A DNA stretch of 64,000 nt from Nigrospora sphaerica. Its lineage: Eukaryota > Ascomycota > Sordariomycetes > Amphisphaeriales > Apiosporaceae. The notes beneath the pieces were generated by a model that was given only the letters and a program-made list of their open reading frames with translations, was not told where the DNA came from and did not search any database. The number at the start of each line of letters is the position of its first letter. Within the stretch, counting starts at the first letter, position 1. Shown here in pieces: positions 1 through 10,843 of this stretch. Made by a program: the position numbers and the translations under genes. The stretch covers positions 2,170,001 through 2,234,000 of the forward strand of contig JAGVVL010000013.1 in NCBI GenBank assembly GCA_018287875.1, written 5' to 3'.

Positions 1-1190
1 TCATGCGCGCGCGGACGACTCGGGGAGTCGGCACACCGCCTGGGGGACGAGAGCGGGCAAAGGCCGAGATCGCGGCAGTGCCGACGACGGGCACAAGGCG
101 CCCTGCCGGCAATCCCTCCCGAGGAGGCCTCTTCGCAGGGCGGAAAACTCCCCGACGGCCATGGTCAAGGTGTGTACCTTAACGTCACGCATCCCGGCAA
201 GGTGCGCCGGGTGGCGGACGCGAGGGAAACCCCCGCAAAGCATTCCCGTGTGTGAAACATGTCAGCAGGGCCACCGCGATACTAATAGAGCCACCGCAAT
301 ACTCTAGGGCGCCCTCATCACGGAACTCGGATGCCGGCCCCTTGTTTTATGGCAGAGGTTTTTGTCGTCCACAACTCCCCTCCAAGGCCGGCGACGTCGT
401 AGATGGACGAGGAAGAATCCAGGCCGAGAACATGGTTGACCTGCCTTCAGCATTGCCCGGCGATATCCTGCTTCCATCATCGGCCGGCCGGTGGTGATCA
501 CGGTTATGATGCGATGGTGCTGCCCCCCACCATGTCGGATCTCCCGTATTAGCGGGACAAGCGGGCAGGATTCTCCACTCACGACCGGGCACTCCCGGCG
601 GGAGACGCCCAAGGGCTCATTGGACCGAACAGCATGGAGCCCTTGTCTTTCTACCAGCATATCACCAAATCAGCCGGCCGGCCCTACCCAGAAAGCATGG
701 TCGATCTCGGGATGTTTATCTACAGGTCTTTCTTGTCCACTGGTGAGAGGGGTCCCAGTTCTGCTCCGTACAAACCCCCCCCCCCCCCCCCCCGGGCTTC
801 CCAAAGCACCCGGAGCTGCCAAAGGCTACCAAAAGCGTCCCTATCGATCGAGCAACGACGCCATGGTACCATGCAGATGACCAATAGCCCGTCTGGTCGC
901 AAACTTCTATGCCAGGCAGGGGATAGGCGCCTCAATTGGTTCGACAATTGCCGGTCTCTCAAGTCAGGCCAAATGGCCTACGGGACTGAAGTTGTCCTAT
1001 GTATAGAACCTTTTCAGATTGCTAACTACCTTTGACTCTACAAGGAAAAGAAGCAACCTAGCACTGCCCGATAAAAGAATGGCTTGGTGGGGGTATGGGC
1101 GAATAAGCAATAAAAAATCCCGAACTCTCCGAGGCACGCCATGCTGACAACAGTTGGTGAACACCGCTGCCGCTTTCTTTCCCGATAGCT
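1..1190. other. Gene-free left end
   Basis: I see no convincing gene here. Open frames on both strands are short, mutually overlapping and of low-complexity composition. The stretch contains a 19-nt poly-C run at 775-793. It would include the downstream flank of the HsbA-like gene that ends at 1191 on the minus strand. Confidence 0.6.
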
Positions 1191-1925
1191 TCAAATCAGC
1201 TTTTTGATGGCATCCTTGATGGGATCTAGGCTGGCGCCCGCTGCGTAGTTGAGGTTGTCCACAGCGATCGCAATCATTTTGCCTGTCTCGCTGGTGCTCG
1301 TGCCGGCCAAGCCCTTGCAGAGCGAGGCAACGGGCTCGACAAAGGGCTCGATGGCATCGATTATGTTCTTGATCTCGGTGGCTATGGCCTTTTTGGTTTC
1401 TGTGGCAAAGGTCAGTTGGGTCACAGCGACGACGGGCTCGAGCGAAACGCACGCTGGGAACCTTCGGCCAGGAGCTTCACGCTCAGGTCCTTGATGTAGG
1501 CGGCCAGCGCCTCAGTCCGGGTGAGGAGGTCGAGCACGTTGCCCAACTGCGCTTCGACTAAGGGCTGCACGACGGAGAGCAAGTAGGGCGTAAGTGTCTT
1601 GTTGATGCCCTCAACCTGCTGAGCGATGATTCCCAGGCTCGTTTTGGCGAGGGGAATGAGGTCCGCCTTGACGAAGGTCACTACTCGGGAGCACTGTGTC
1701 AGCACCGCCGCGCCAAAAATGCAATAACGGGCGTCGAAGCCGGTTGACGATGCGTGTAAACGTACCAAGTTCTTTTCCCTCGGCTTCGACCGCACCCTGG
1801 ACGCCCTGGACGACGGTCAGGCCAACGTCAAGCGACTTGATGCCAGTCTGGGATGGCAGCGACACAAGCCCGGCAAAGGCGACCTGAGCGGCCAGGGAGG
1901 CGAACAAGGCGGAAGAGAAACGCAT
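1191..1925 (-). CDS. HsbA-like secreted surface-binding protein
   Basis: Three exons, 1766-1925, 1453-1680 and 1191-1399, join in frame to a 198-residue protein. Intron 1 (85 nt) has a GTACGT donor. Intron 2 (53 nt) has GTGCGT, a CTGAC branch site and a CACAG acceptor. The N-terminus MRFSSALFASLAAQVAFAG is a clear signal peptide, so the product is probably exported. The mature part is an Ala/Leu/Ile-rich all-helical protein with heptad-like spacing, one Cys and no catalytic motif. Length, signal peptide and helical pattern fit the hydrophobic surface binding protein A / galactomannoprotein family, whose members coat hydrophobic surfaces or the cell wall and help recruit lytic enzymes. The family call rests on pattern, not on a search. 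A TATA-like box lies about 180 nt upstream. Confidence 0.75.
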
Positions 1926-3245
1926 TGTGGCAGCGGGGCTTGTTGATGAGAAGAGCCTGGGTGGGAGAGAGGGAGGAACGAACGGAGTAAAGACGGTAAA
2001 CGGGCGGGCTGTGTGAAAGAGGCAAGTGAGGGCTGGTAGTCGTGCTGATGCGAGAACGATGCTGGATGTTCGGAAAACGAGAGTGATATCAGCAACCGGC
2101 ATGGCTTCTTATACATCTCACGACCGATGCCCAGCTCGGCTGCCACCCCCCCCCCCATCATCCCACGGTTCTTTCGATGGCTGCCACTGGAAGCCACGCA
2201 TCGCGATGGGCGACGATGCGGCCCGTCCGTCAGCAAACGAGGGGCCCATCGGGCCTAGACCATCGACCGTCGATGGCGACCCAGGGGCGCCCTTCTTCCT
2301 GTCCATTTTCGGCGAGAACGATGGCTTCATGCGTAGCGGGTGTGGCCCTCGCGTCCGCACCGCAGCTAAGACCGAGACGGCAAAGGCACGCGGCAAACGC
2401 GGCCGGTACTCATTCAGCGCGGGCGCGCAACCGCTTCGGCCCAGGCCCAGGACAAGAGACATGGGGAAAAGTTCCAGGCCCCGCGAGGGTGGGGGGAGGG
2501 CTTAGCTTTGTTCGTTGCCCTCTCGCTGCCGTCTCTTGGCTTCGGCCGATGGGGAGCTGGCGCCTTCGAGTCTCGGCCTCCCCTCGGTTCTAGGCGTGGC
2601 TTTCGGTGTCGGGCCCCCCGGGCCGTTGCTGTTTCTTCTCCTGTCAGCCGCGCGGGGCAGCATTAATACCTGCCCCCCCCCCCCCTCCCTTCCACGCACA
2701 ACCCGGCAGCAGCTGCGTCCCTACCCAGCTTGACGGGGGGCGGCCGGAGGCCATCACGGCTAGAGTTGCTCTGTGGCCTCCTGCCCGCCTCCCCGCAGGG
2801 GTTGAAGGCTTCTATTGGGATAGGGCATGTTGGCACAGAACGTACCAATATAAGACAACGTGCTCAGCTGGGCGAGCTGAGCTGCGGCTGGACCCCAATG
2901 TTTGGTGCGGCTGGGTTGAACCAATGAATTTCACGATGGCACAACATTGGCATCGCATCACCACGGCCAGGCTTCGATAGCAAGTAGCGAGCACACGGCC
3001 ACGCCGGCTATATGCATGTATCCGAACCCAACGGCAAAGCACACTGTTGCATCGTGCCAACCTGCCTCCCCTCTTCCAAGTCTTCCTGTGTGATGTATGA
3101 CGTCCTCCTGCGACTGTCGCGATATTCAATATCCAATATTGCTGTTAGGAAGGATGCCCGGATGCCATGTTCATCATTCCGCGCCGCCCACGCGCTGCAG
3201 CTGGGCCAACTTCCTATGCCAGCCCTCACGGTTGGTCTTGCCCGT
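1926..3245. other. Intergenic: HsbA-like promoter and PSD2 3' flank
   Basis: No gene is supported here. The left part is the promoter and leader of the HsbA-like gene. It is pyrimidine-rich on the minus strand and contains short poly-C runs around 2148 and 2673. The right part is the 3' flank of PSD2. Open frames are low-complexity shadows. Confidence 0.6.
2106..2113 (-). promoter_or_regulatory. TATA-like box of the HsbA-like gene
   Basis: The minus strand reads TATAAGAA about 180 nt upstream of the start codon at 1925. It is followed by a pyrimidine-rich leader. Position and sequence fit a core promoter of a regulated secreted-protein gene, but no transcription start is known. Confidence 0.4.
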
Positions 3246-6200
3246 CTAGGGCAGTCCCATGCCACCGTCAGGGCCGCCGCCGCCGCCCCTAATACGCCGG
3301 TGTGCCGCCTCCTTCTCCTGTTCCGTGATCTGCTCATCGTCTTTGCGCATGTCAGGCGTCCACTGCGGGACCTCGGGGCTGTGACCGACCGACATGCCCG
3401 CACGAATCTGTCGATCGTTAGTCTGGCGCCTCAACTACCCGTCCTTCGCCCGGGAGGGGGCCACTTACCAAGGTCTCGAGAGCACTGGCCGAGTTGCTCA
3501 CCAGGTCGTCGTCATACACCATGCGGTTCTCCTCGAACAAGAGCACAATGGTGCTGCCTCCGAACTTAAAGTACCCGAGCTCCTCAGCCCGCTTGACGTG
3601 TTCGCCCTCTTTGCGGGTGATGACGGTGCTGCCAACCATCATGGCGCCAACGCAAATCACCATGACGCGGCCGAAATGCTCCGTGTCGATGGGGCAGATC
3701 ACACGCACGTTCTCGCCGTACACGTCGAGCGCCGAGCGGATCGCCATCGGGTTGACCGTGTAGTACTCTCCCTCGATGGTCTTGGGCTCCCGTAGAATGC
3801 CATCCACAGGGATGTGGAAGCGGTGGTAGTCCTGGGGCGCCAACCGGAAGATGCCGAGCGATCCGTTGTCGTAACGCTGGGCGTCTTCGGGGTACGCATT
3901 GCCCAGTAGCCGCTTGATCGAAAACTCGCGGCCCTTCACCCAGATCTTGGTCGCCTGGTCGAGCTTGTTGAAAACAACCGAGCGACAGTCGGCAGGCGAG
4001 ACGACAATGCGCGGCTCGTTGGGGGCCGAGCACGGGCGTGCGCCCGGCTTGAGGGCACGGTAGAAGAACTCGTTGAAGTTCTTGAACTGGTCAATGGGCA
4101 GCAGCACCTCGGACATGTCCAGGTTGTGGAACTCGATGAAGCCAGGAATGTCCGACTTGGAGGCCGGGTCGTCGAACTTCTTGCCTTGTTTGATGCTAAG
4201 GCCCTTCAACAGCTTGCGGACTGGTGGCCATGTTAGCTGCTGCCTCGCTTTGCCATAGCGCCATCGGGTGTCGACTTACTTCTCTTGTTCTCCATGTCCC
4301 TCGACTTAAGACCCTTGTACAGCAGTCGGATTCCGAGCCTCACGTATACGCTCATCTTCTCCTCATTAATCTGGCCCGTGATGCGGTCCTGCACCAGAAT
4401 GTTGGCCGAGTTGGCGCCTAGCTTGTAACCGCCATATGAGATCTTGGTGATGACCTTGGAGTACCACTTGCGTTGGGCCTGGCTGGCCGTAACAAAACCA
4501 CCCATCATTAGCGAATCGACCTGTCGCCAATCCTGACTGGCACAGGTAGCAATGTGCGTGATGATATCGGCATCCCGGCGTTTGTTGAGACGCGGCTGGT
4601 GGCAAATGGGACACTGCCGAATTTCTACGACGTGCTCGTCGGTCCTGTCCACGTTCAGGTCATCCCTCTCCAGCAACTCTCCTTCTTCACCAGGCGTGTT
4701 CAGGTCCGGGACCGACAACGTCGGCATGGCAACGTCGCCGCTGTCGGACGGCTTGGCGTTGAGGGATAGCGAGGACATCTCACTTGCGGGGGTCTCTGTG
4801 GGGGTCGAAGAGTTGTTGCTGCTGCCGCCGGGCGAATCGTGAGTAGGCACATTTAGCATGTTCTTAACCTTGTCTCCAACGCTCGCCGGCTTCGTCCGGC
4901 TGGCTTGAACCTGGTCCTCCAAGCAAATGACGGCCTCGTCGAAAGTAAGATCACCCTCGTCGCCGTCAGCCGCCTTGTGCGGGAACCGTTGGAAAAAGCT
5001 GTCAATGGTGGACTCTCGCAGAGTCGAGCCCAGAGTGTCCAACATGGTAGTGAGTTCGACCTTGCTAATCTCGCCACTTTCATCCGTGTCGTACTGCCTG
5101 AGCATAGCCCGCCAGAACTGCTGTCGGAGCGCCGGGTATGGCATGTACTTGGCGCGGATGAAGAGCTGGGGGTTGTGCTTGGCTTCCCACTTCTCCAGGT
5201 TCTTCATTTTGAGCGGAATGGTGAAGCCCGTGAAGCTCGGGTCCTGGGCCCCCATCTCTCCAGCCTCGTCCGACTCACCGGGCACGTTGAGCTTGGGGAC
5301 AACATCGGGCAGCGAGCTGGGTTCGGGCGAGGGCGAGGGCGCCCGCTCCGCACCACCCGTGGCACTAAGACTGGACGAAGCAGACGGGCTCTTGGTCATG
5401 GGCGGTCGTGACTTGGTCATGCTCTGTTGCGACGGGCTCCGTGACAGGCCGAGGCGCGAGAGCCTCGATTTCTTGGCCGGCTCGTACTCGGGGGCCTCCT
5501 GGAGCTCATACAAGCCGGTTTTCGGATCGGCGCGCGGCGCGCGGTCCAACAACTCCTTGAGAGGCAAGGAGCCGGATGCGACAAAGTCGTTGCCCGAGTA
5601 CTTGTCGCGATCAATGACGGTGAAGGAGAAGGAATACGTCTGCTCATGGCCTAGAAGCTGGAACAGCATCTTCTCGTTGAAGACGGGGTTGAGATTGTGC
5701 CGGATATGCTTGGTACGATACGTCTTCTTGCCGAGGGAAACGACGACGAAGGGATCCATGTCGAAACTCGTCCTGGTAAAGTTGGATTCGGGCGGCAGGT
5801 CCGTGATGTTGACGACCTCGAGGAACACGAGACCGACGACGTCGCTACCGGAGTTGATGAAGGAGTAGGGATTCTCTCTCTTCTTGCGCTTGAGGCCCTT
5901 GATCCGAAGCTTTCTCTTCCGCTTCTCAATGGCCTCGGGCTTTGTAGGGTCTTCGTCTTCGGGCGGGGTTTCGTCGTCAAGCTCATCGTCGTCGTCGTCG
6001 TCGTCGTCATCTTGGGAGCCGTCGGTTCCGCTGGGCTGCGACTGGGGGGACAGCGAGGAATCGGATCTGTAGGTCGCCGAAGGACCCAGCACGGGCGTTC
6101 TCGTGGGCGTCGCGTTGCGGGAGTCGACGGTGCCGGCAAGCGCTCGCAGCTTGTCGAGGATCTGGGCCGGTGTGGCGTCCTTGTCGTTCGGGTCGAGCAA

Positions 6201-6886
6201 GGTGCACTGCAACATGACCTCGCCCGAGACGTGCTCCTTCTTCCCCTTCTTGCCGCGCTTACTCTTGAGCGGATACCACGCGGGCTCTGTCGCCGTCTGC
6301 TCGCCCGTAAAGATCTCCTCGAGAGCCAGATCGAACTCGCCCATGTAGTCCTTGCCGAAGCGGTCCTTGTCCCAGCAGACGACGTCGAGCAGCAGCTCCT
6401 CCACGCCGTTGACGGGCGTGGACCACGTCACGTTCCATTCCGGGTCCAGCGTCTTGGGCACGCAGTGGGTGACGAATTTGGCGTCGCCGCATGTCAATTG
6501 CAGGTACTGCGGGGGACGGCCGAGTCAGCAGACGGCCCAGGAGCGCAGCGCTGGCGGACGGCATCCATCGTCGTGGGCGGCAGGGCTGGACTTACGGGGT
6601 CTGATGTACCGCTACGATCCTTGGCGGCGAGGTTTCGGGCCTGGAGTTGCGGCAATTGTCAGCGAACTCCCATCGTCCAACACGGGCGACGCGGTGCATT
6701 GTCGTCACTTACGCGGACCACGTCGACCTTGAGAGCCAGGCCGGCCTCTTTCGCGTCAGTCGCAGACAACATGTCGCTTTGGAAGGTGGCGGAACGCAGG
6801 GGACTGTTGCTGCGGCTATTGGCAGAGGAGTTGGTGGTGGAAGAGGTCAAATGCGGCTTCAGCCGCGAAGGGATGATGCGGACCAT
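3246..6886 (-). CDS. psd2: Phosphatidylserine decarboxylase 2, C2/EF-hand type
   Basis: Five exons (6713-6886, 6596-6640, 4280-6506, 3469-4220, 3246-3407) give 1119 residues. The introns (72, 89, 59 and 61 nt) all use GTAAGT donors. The start is the first ATG after an in-frame TGA. Domains in order: C2 at about 50-145 (with SGTSDPYLQL), an acidic run of nine Asp near 240, a second C2 at about 296-410, an EF-hand loop DTDESGEISKVE near 546, a Cys-x2-Cys...His-x3-Cys motif near 705-728, and the decarboxylase from about 815. Catalytic features seen are SPAD near 893, YHRFH near 948 and the self-cleavage motif GGST with Ser near 1038, which becomes the pyruvoyl group. The enzyme makes phosphatidylethanolamine from phosphatidylserine in endomembranes; the C2 domains would handle lipid and Ca2+ binding and membrane contact. 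Length and domain order match fungal Psd2. Confidence 0.95.
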
Positions 6887-9716
6887 GGTGAATCACGGCC
6901 GGGCGCCTAGTGGTACTACCCAGAACAGGCTGGAATGGAGGGGGAAGGGGGAGACACAGCGCAGTATCCGATCGGTGACGTGGTGTGTCTCCTGCCGCGT
7001 GTCCTATTGGTTCGTGATCGGGACTGGCGCGATTTGCCTGCCTTGGACACCCGCAGGCGCTGGCTGTGATCGGGCAAGCGCGTGGTTGATCCAGGCACTT
7101 ATCCGGGAAAGGGTCGCGCCCAGGACGGGGTCGTCGGTTGGGCCGTCGGGAGGCAGGGTCGGGGGCTGTGGGTGTGAAGTTCCAAGTCGGTTGCGGCAAC
7201 GCTGGCAGGCTGGCAAAGCGTGCTTTGAATGCCAGGTCGCGCAGGGGGGCAAGGAGAGAGAAGGACAGGCTGGTACCTCAGCGCGACGAGAAAGCGAGCG
7301 GTCGGCTAGTGGGCAGGGAGCTTCTACTTTTGGGGTGCGCGGAATAATTTCGCTGGCGGCGGCGGCGGCAACAGCGGCCGCTGTGTAGATGATGTCAAAA
7401 AGCTGGTTGGCTGGCCCCCGGTCAGGGGCTGGCGGAATCCGGACGGCTCAGGGGCTAGGAGATGAATAGGACGGGCGATATTGGATTTGGACACGACGGG
7501 AGGTGCAATTTGCTCAGGATCACACGGCGTCGAGCTCAGAACCAGCCAGCCGTCGGCGCTGGGGGAAGCCCGCGTAATATGGGATTGGGATTGGAATTGG
7601 GATGGGATGTGCTGCGTTATTAGAGAGAGAGAGAGAGAGAGAGAGCTGTAGGCTAGGCAACTATTTGTCCCGGGCCATTTCCGTACCACTCATTAGGCGG
7701 CATGTCCCAGCCCATCCCAGCTCAGCGCTTTAAGGCTGAGAGCTTGTCTGACGTTGCGAGGAGCGCGCCAAGGGGGCCCTGTATCCTCCGTACGTGCGCG
7801 GCTGGGCGGGGTAGCTCCTCCCTAGGGAGCCGAGGAGCCGGCCATGGGCGGAACTCGTCGCAACGGACGGCCCGGGACGGCAGGCAATGGCTTGCAATCG
7901 CTGCTTGGGTAGTGGGCGCCGCATGGGGTCATTCGTCTCGTCGTTGGCGTCGGCGCCGCGTCGTACGCAATGCGAAGCGGATACTGTGGGATGGGGGAGG
8001 GGATATGGATGCATACGGCACAGCCATGGAACCCACAGGCCGAGGCCAAGGCGCGCGATCGAGCCAGATTGCGGAAGTGGACGCTTCTATTACTACTAAC
8101 GTATACATCTCACGTGCGCATTATTGAACGAGCGGCGTCCGGAAAAAGTGAGGTGTCGGTACATGACCTACAGACATTATCAAAGTGACCGGCTACTTCG
8201 GCAGAGATAGGTAAAGAAAGCATGTACTCCGTGCCTATAAATGCTTCACCTACGGCCGCTGAAAAAAAGGTAACCGAGGCGGCCGGACAGCTTTCCATCC
8301 GTGAGCAGATGATACAGTCGCCAAAGCTTCCACCCATTCCCTCTGACTCGCGCGCCTTTCCGTCCCGGCGAGCCAGGCGAGCCAGGTCACCCTACCTCGC
8401 CAACCTCGCCAACCCGAATGCTCACGTCGATTACTGCTTTTACACAGCCCCTTCCTTCTGGTCTGGTTGGCCAGTGTCGAGCCAACGGGAAGGTCCGAAG
8501 CGAATGGTCAAAGAGTTGAGACAGCTGACTGACGTCGGGTTGACAAGGACCCCGAGCTCCCTAGCGAATATATGGTTGACGGATGATGACTGTATCATGG
8601 CGGTACGGCGCACCTCCGGCGCATCGCGAAGGGGGCTGTGGGTGACGGTTGCGGGTGTCGGTCGCTCTGGCATCGGCTTTTGTCGCCCTTCCTTTCCAGT
8701 GAGTGGTTGCGACGATCGGGTCTAGTGATCGCCGACAGGGAAGATGCAGCTGCTAGTTGCCCCAAAACCCGGTGGGCTGGATGCGTGTGCACGTACGAAA
8801 AAGAAGAGCCACGAGGACTGCGGGCTCTCGGGCTCGCGGGCCCTCTGCATCCCGTCGAGCCCTGCCTTGGTTTCTGCGCTTTCCCGCGGGTTTGCACGGC
8901 AACTCCTGCGTGCCCTCCGTCTGTCTCTCGCGACTCCGCGCCACTTCATGATTCTCATTACATCAGACTAAACGCTTTGACGAAAGGGTGGGTTGGAAGG
9001 CCAAGGCGGCTGTGGCCGCACTAACGCGTCAGCCTTTGAAACAAGCCTGCCTCGCCCATCTCAGAGACTGCCTGCCGATACCACATCAAAAGAAGATCCC
9101 CGCCGTCTCCAAGCTCGTCGGCGCCGTGCGGCCTGCAATCTAATTGGCTGCTCCCGGAAACATGGACAGCTAAATGTCTAGGGGGGGAAAGCACGTCGGC
9201 AGCTCGGCTGCAAGAGGGCTTGTCAGGCACCGTCCAACTGCCACCTAGTCCCTCACCCCCCCCCCCCCCAAAACCAAAGGAAAACCACGTCTTTGTTGAT
9301 TGGAGGAAGACGCAAAACTCCCACCCGCCCAATTGGCAGACGGTCGGCATGCCGTGTATTCTCCGTGCCTTCGTGTGCGCCGCACTCCTCCATGTCAAAG
9401 GCGTCTCATAAATCCGGTCCCCGAAAAATGCACCGACCCCCTATGCGCGATGCCTATTGCTAGGTCGTCTGTTGGCCACGGCGGACCCGAGACTGACATG
9501 TCACTTGCTTGATGGCTCCGTGCTCAAGTAGGCCAGGTACGTAGACAGTTTTCGGATCTCAGTGTCCAAGATAGGTCTAGTTGAGGTGTATTTGTATTAT
9601 TCCTTGGGGTGAATGGGACAACCCCCCCCCCAGTCCTCTCCATGCGCCCAAACGCCGCGCCAGAACAAACCGTTCCAAACAAAACTCAAACATCAACATA
9701 GGCACCAGCTGCCCCT
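6887..9716. other. Intergenic: PSD2 promoter and HAD-gene 3' flank
   Basis: No gene is supported in this 2.8 kb stretch. It begins with the PSD2 promoter and leader. It contains a (AG)12 run at 7622-7645 and a poly-C run near 9258. The long plus-strand frame that runs in from 5.7 kb is antisense to PSD2 and has atypical composition. Confidence 0.6.
7622..7645. repeat. (AG)12 microsatellite
   Basis: Uninterrupted AG dinucleotides in noncoding DNA between PSD2 and the HAD phosphatase gene. Seen directly; no function implied. Confidence 0.95.
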
Positions 9717-10843
9717 TCAAGCCTGCACAGGGGCCACGGTAACGCCACCCAGCTCCTTGATCTCCTCGAGCTGGGGTGTCTTCAGTTCGCTGTAGACCTC
9801 GGGCCACAGGAACATCTTGTCCTCGCGGCTGGGCGTCGCCGCCACGATCTGGGGCACGGCCGACTTGCTGGAAACGCGGCGCCACATGTTGGCGCGGGGG
9901 TTGTAGTTGGCCGGCATGCCCTTGCCGGCCGTCTTCTTCTTGTCCTCCTCGCGGATCTGCTCGAGCTTCCTCTGGATGTCGGCAAACGTGTCAAAGGCGT
10001 AGTAGCTGATCATGTTCTCCTTGCAGTACTCCTCGAGACGGAGACCCCGGCGGGCGAACAGGACGTCGGCGTTGCGGGCCGCCGGCAGGTCCGAGACACC
10101 GTCGCCGATGAAGACGATGAGAGGAATGGTGCCGTCTTCGCACGTCATCTCGGCCTCGGCACGGGCCTCGGCGATGGAGAGGGCCTTGTCGTGGCCGAGT
10201 TCGGTGTCGTGCCTCCAAATGGGCTTCCATTCGGATCCGTCCTCCTTGATTTCCGCATCGTTGGCGACGATGCCGATGTGGGCGGCCTCGTCGGCGCCCA
10301 GGAACTTCTCGAGGACTCCCTTGAGGATGGGCTTCAAGCCGGCCGAGATGACGTTGAAGGGGATGTCGTTGGCCAAGCACCACTTGTGGAAGCTCTGGAA
10401 GTCGGGGTCGATCTCCAGCGTCTTCTCCATGATCTCGAAGCCGTCGGCAAAGGGGACTCTCAGGGAGCCCCACATCTCCTCCGAGACGTCCCTGAAGGAG
10501 CGTTCGCCGTTCTTGATCTGATCGTCCAGGATTTGGCGCCGCTCGGCGCCGCAACCGTGGCTGTCGAAGAGAACGTGTCCGGTGTCCTGCAGGAAGATAG
10601 TGCCATCGAAGTCTGGCGCCCAAGTTAGCACTGAGCCGTCGACCTTGGCAGGAGCGGTGGTCTGGAGCAATCCGGGCTCGGAAGGAGGCGAGGCAAGGGG
10701 TAGGACTGGGCCGAGAGCGACAGCAATGGGTCCGGGTTTCACGTACCAGAAAAGCAAACGACCTTTCTCTTCTTCGGGACGTCGACTTGCGAGGCCGCGA
10801 TCTTGGCCTGGGGAATGGCCGGCAGGGTGACGGCGGCGGGCAT
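9717..10843 (-). CDS. HAD-superfamily small-molecule phosphatase (Pyp1/MtnX-like)
   Basis: Two exons (10747-10843, 9717-10612) encode 330 residues. The 134-nt intron has a GTACGT donor and a CCAG acceptor. The splice junction creates HAD motif I, SDFDGTIF, whose first Asp is the nucleophile. Motif II is probably the Ser in FNVISAGLKP. Motif IV is GDGVSDLPAARNAD, where the Asp pair binds Mg2+. A lysine-containing segment lies between them. The cap is helical, as in the phosphoserine-phosphatase-like HAD-I subgroup that includes yeast Pyp1 (Ynl010w) and MtnX-type enzymes, so a cytosolic phosphatase acting on small phosphorylated metabolites is likely; the substrate cannot be read from sequence. 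The C-terminal 70 residues after TAGKGMP are lineage-variable. No signal peptide is seen. A canonical TATA box lies about 160 nt upstream. Confidence 0.88.

Noticed and set aside
5697..7388. A 563-codon plus-strand frame
   Set aside because: Antisense to PSD2 exons whose protein is clearly conserved; composition is Arg/Gly-rich shadow coding.
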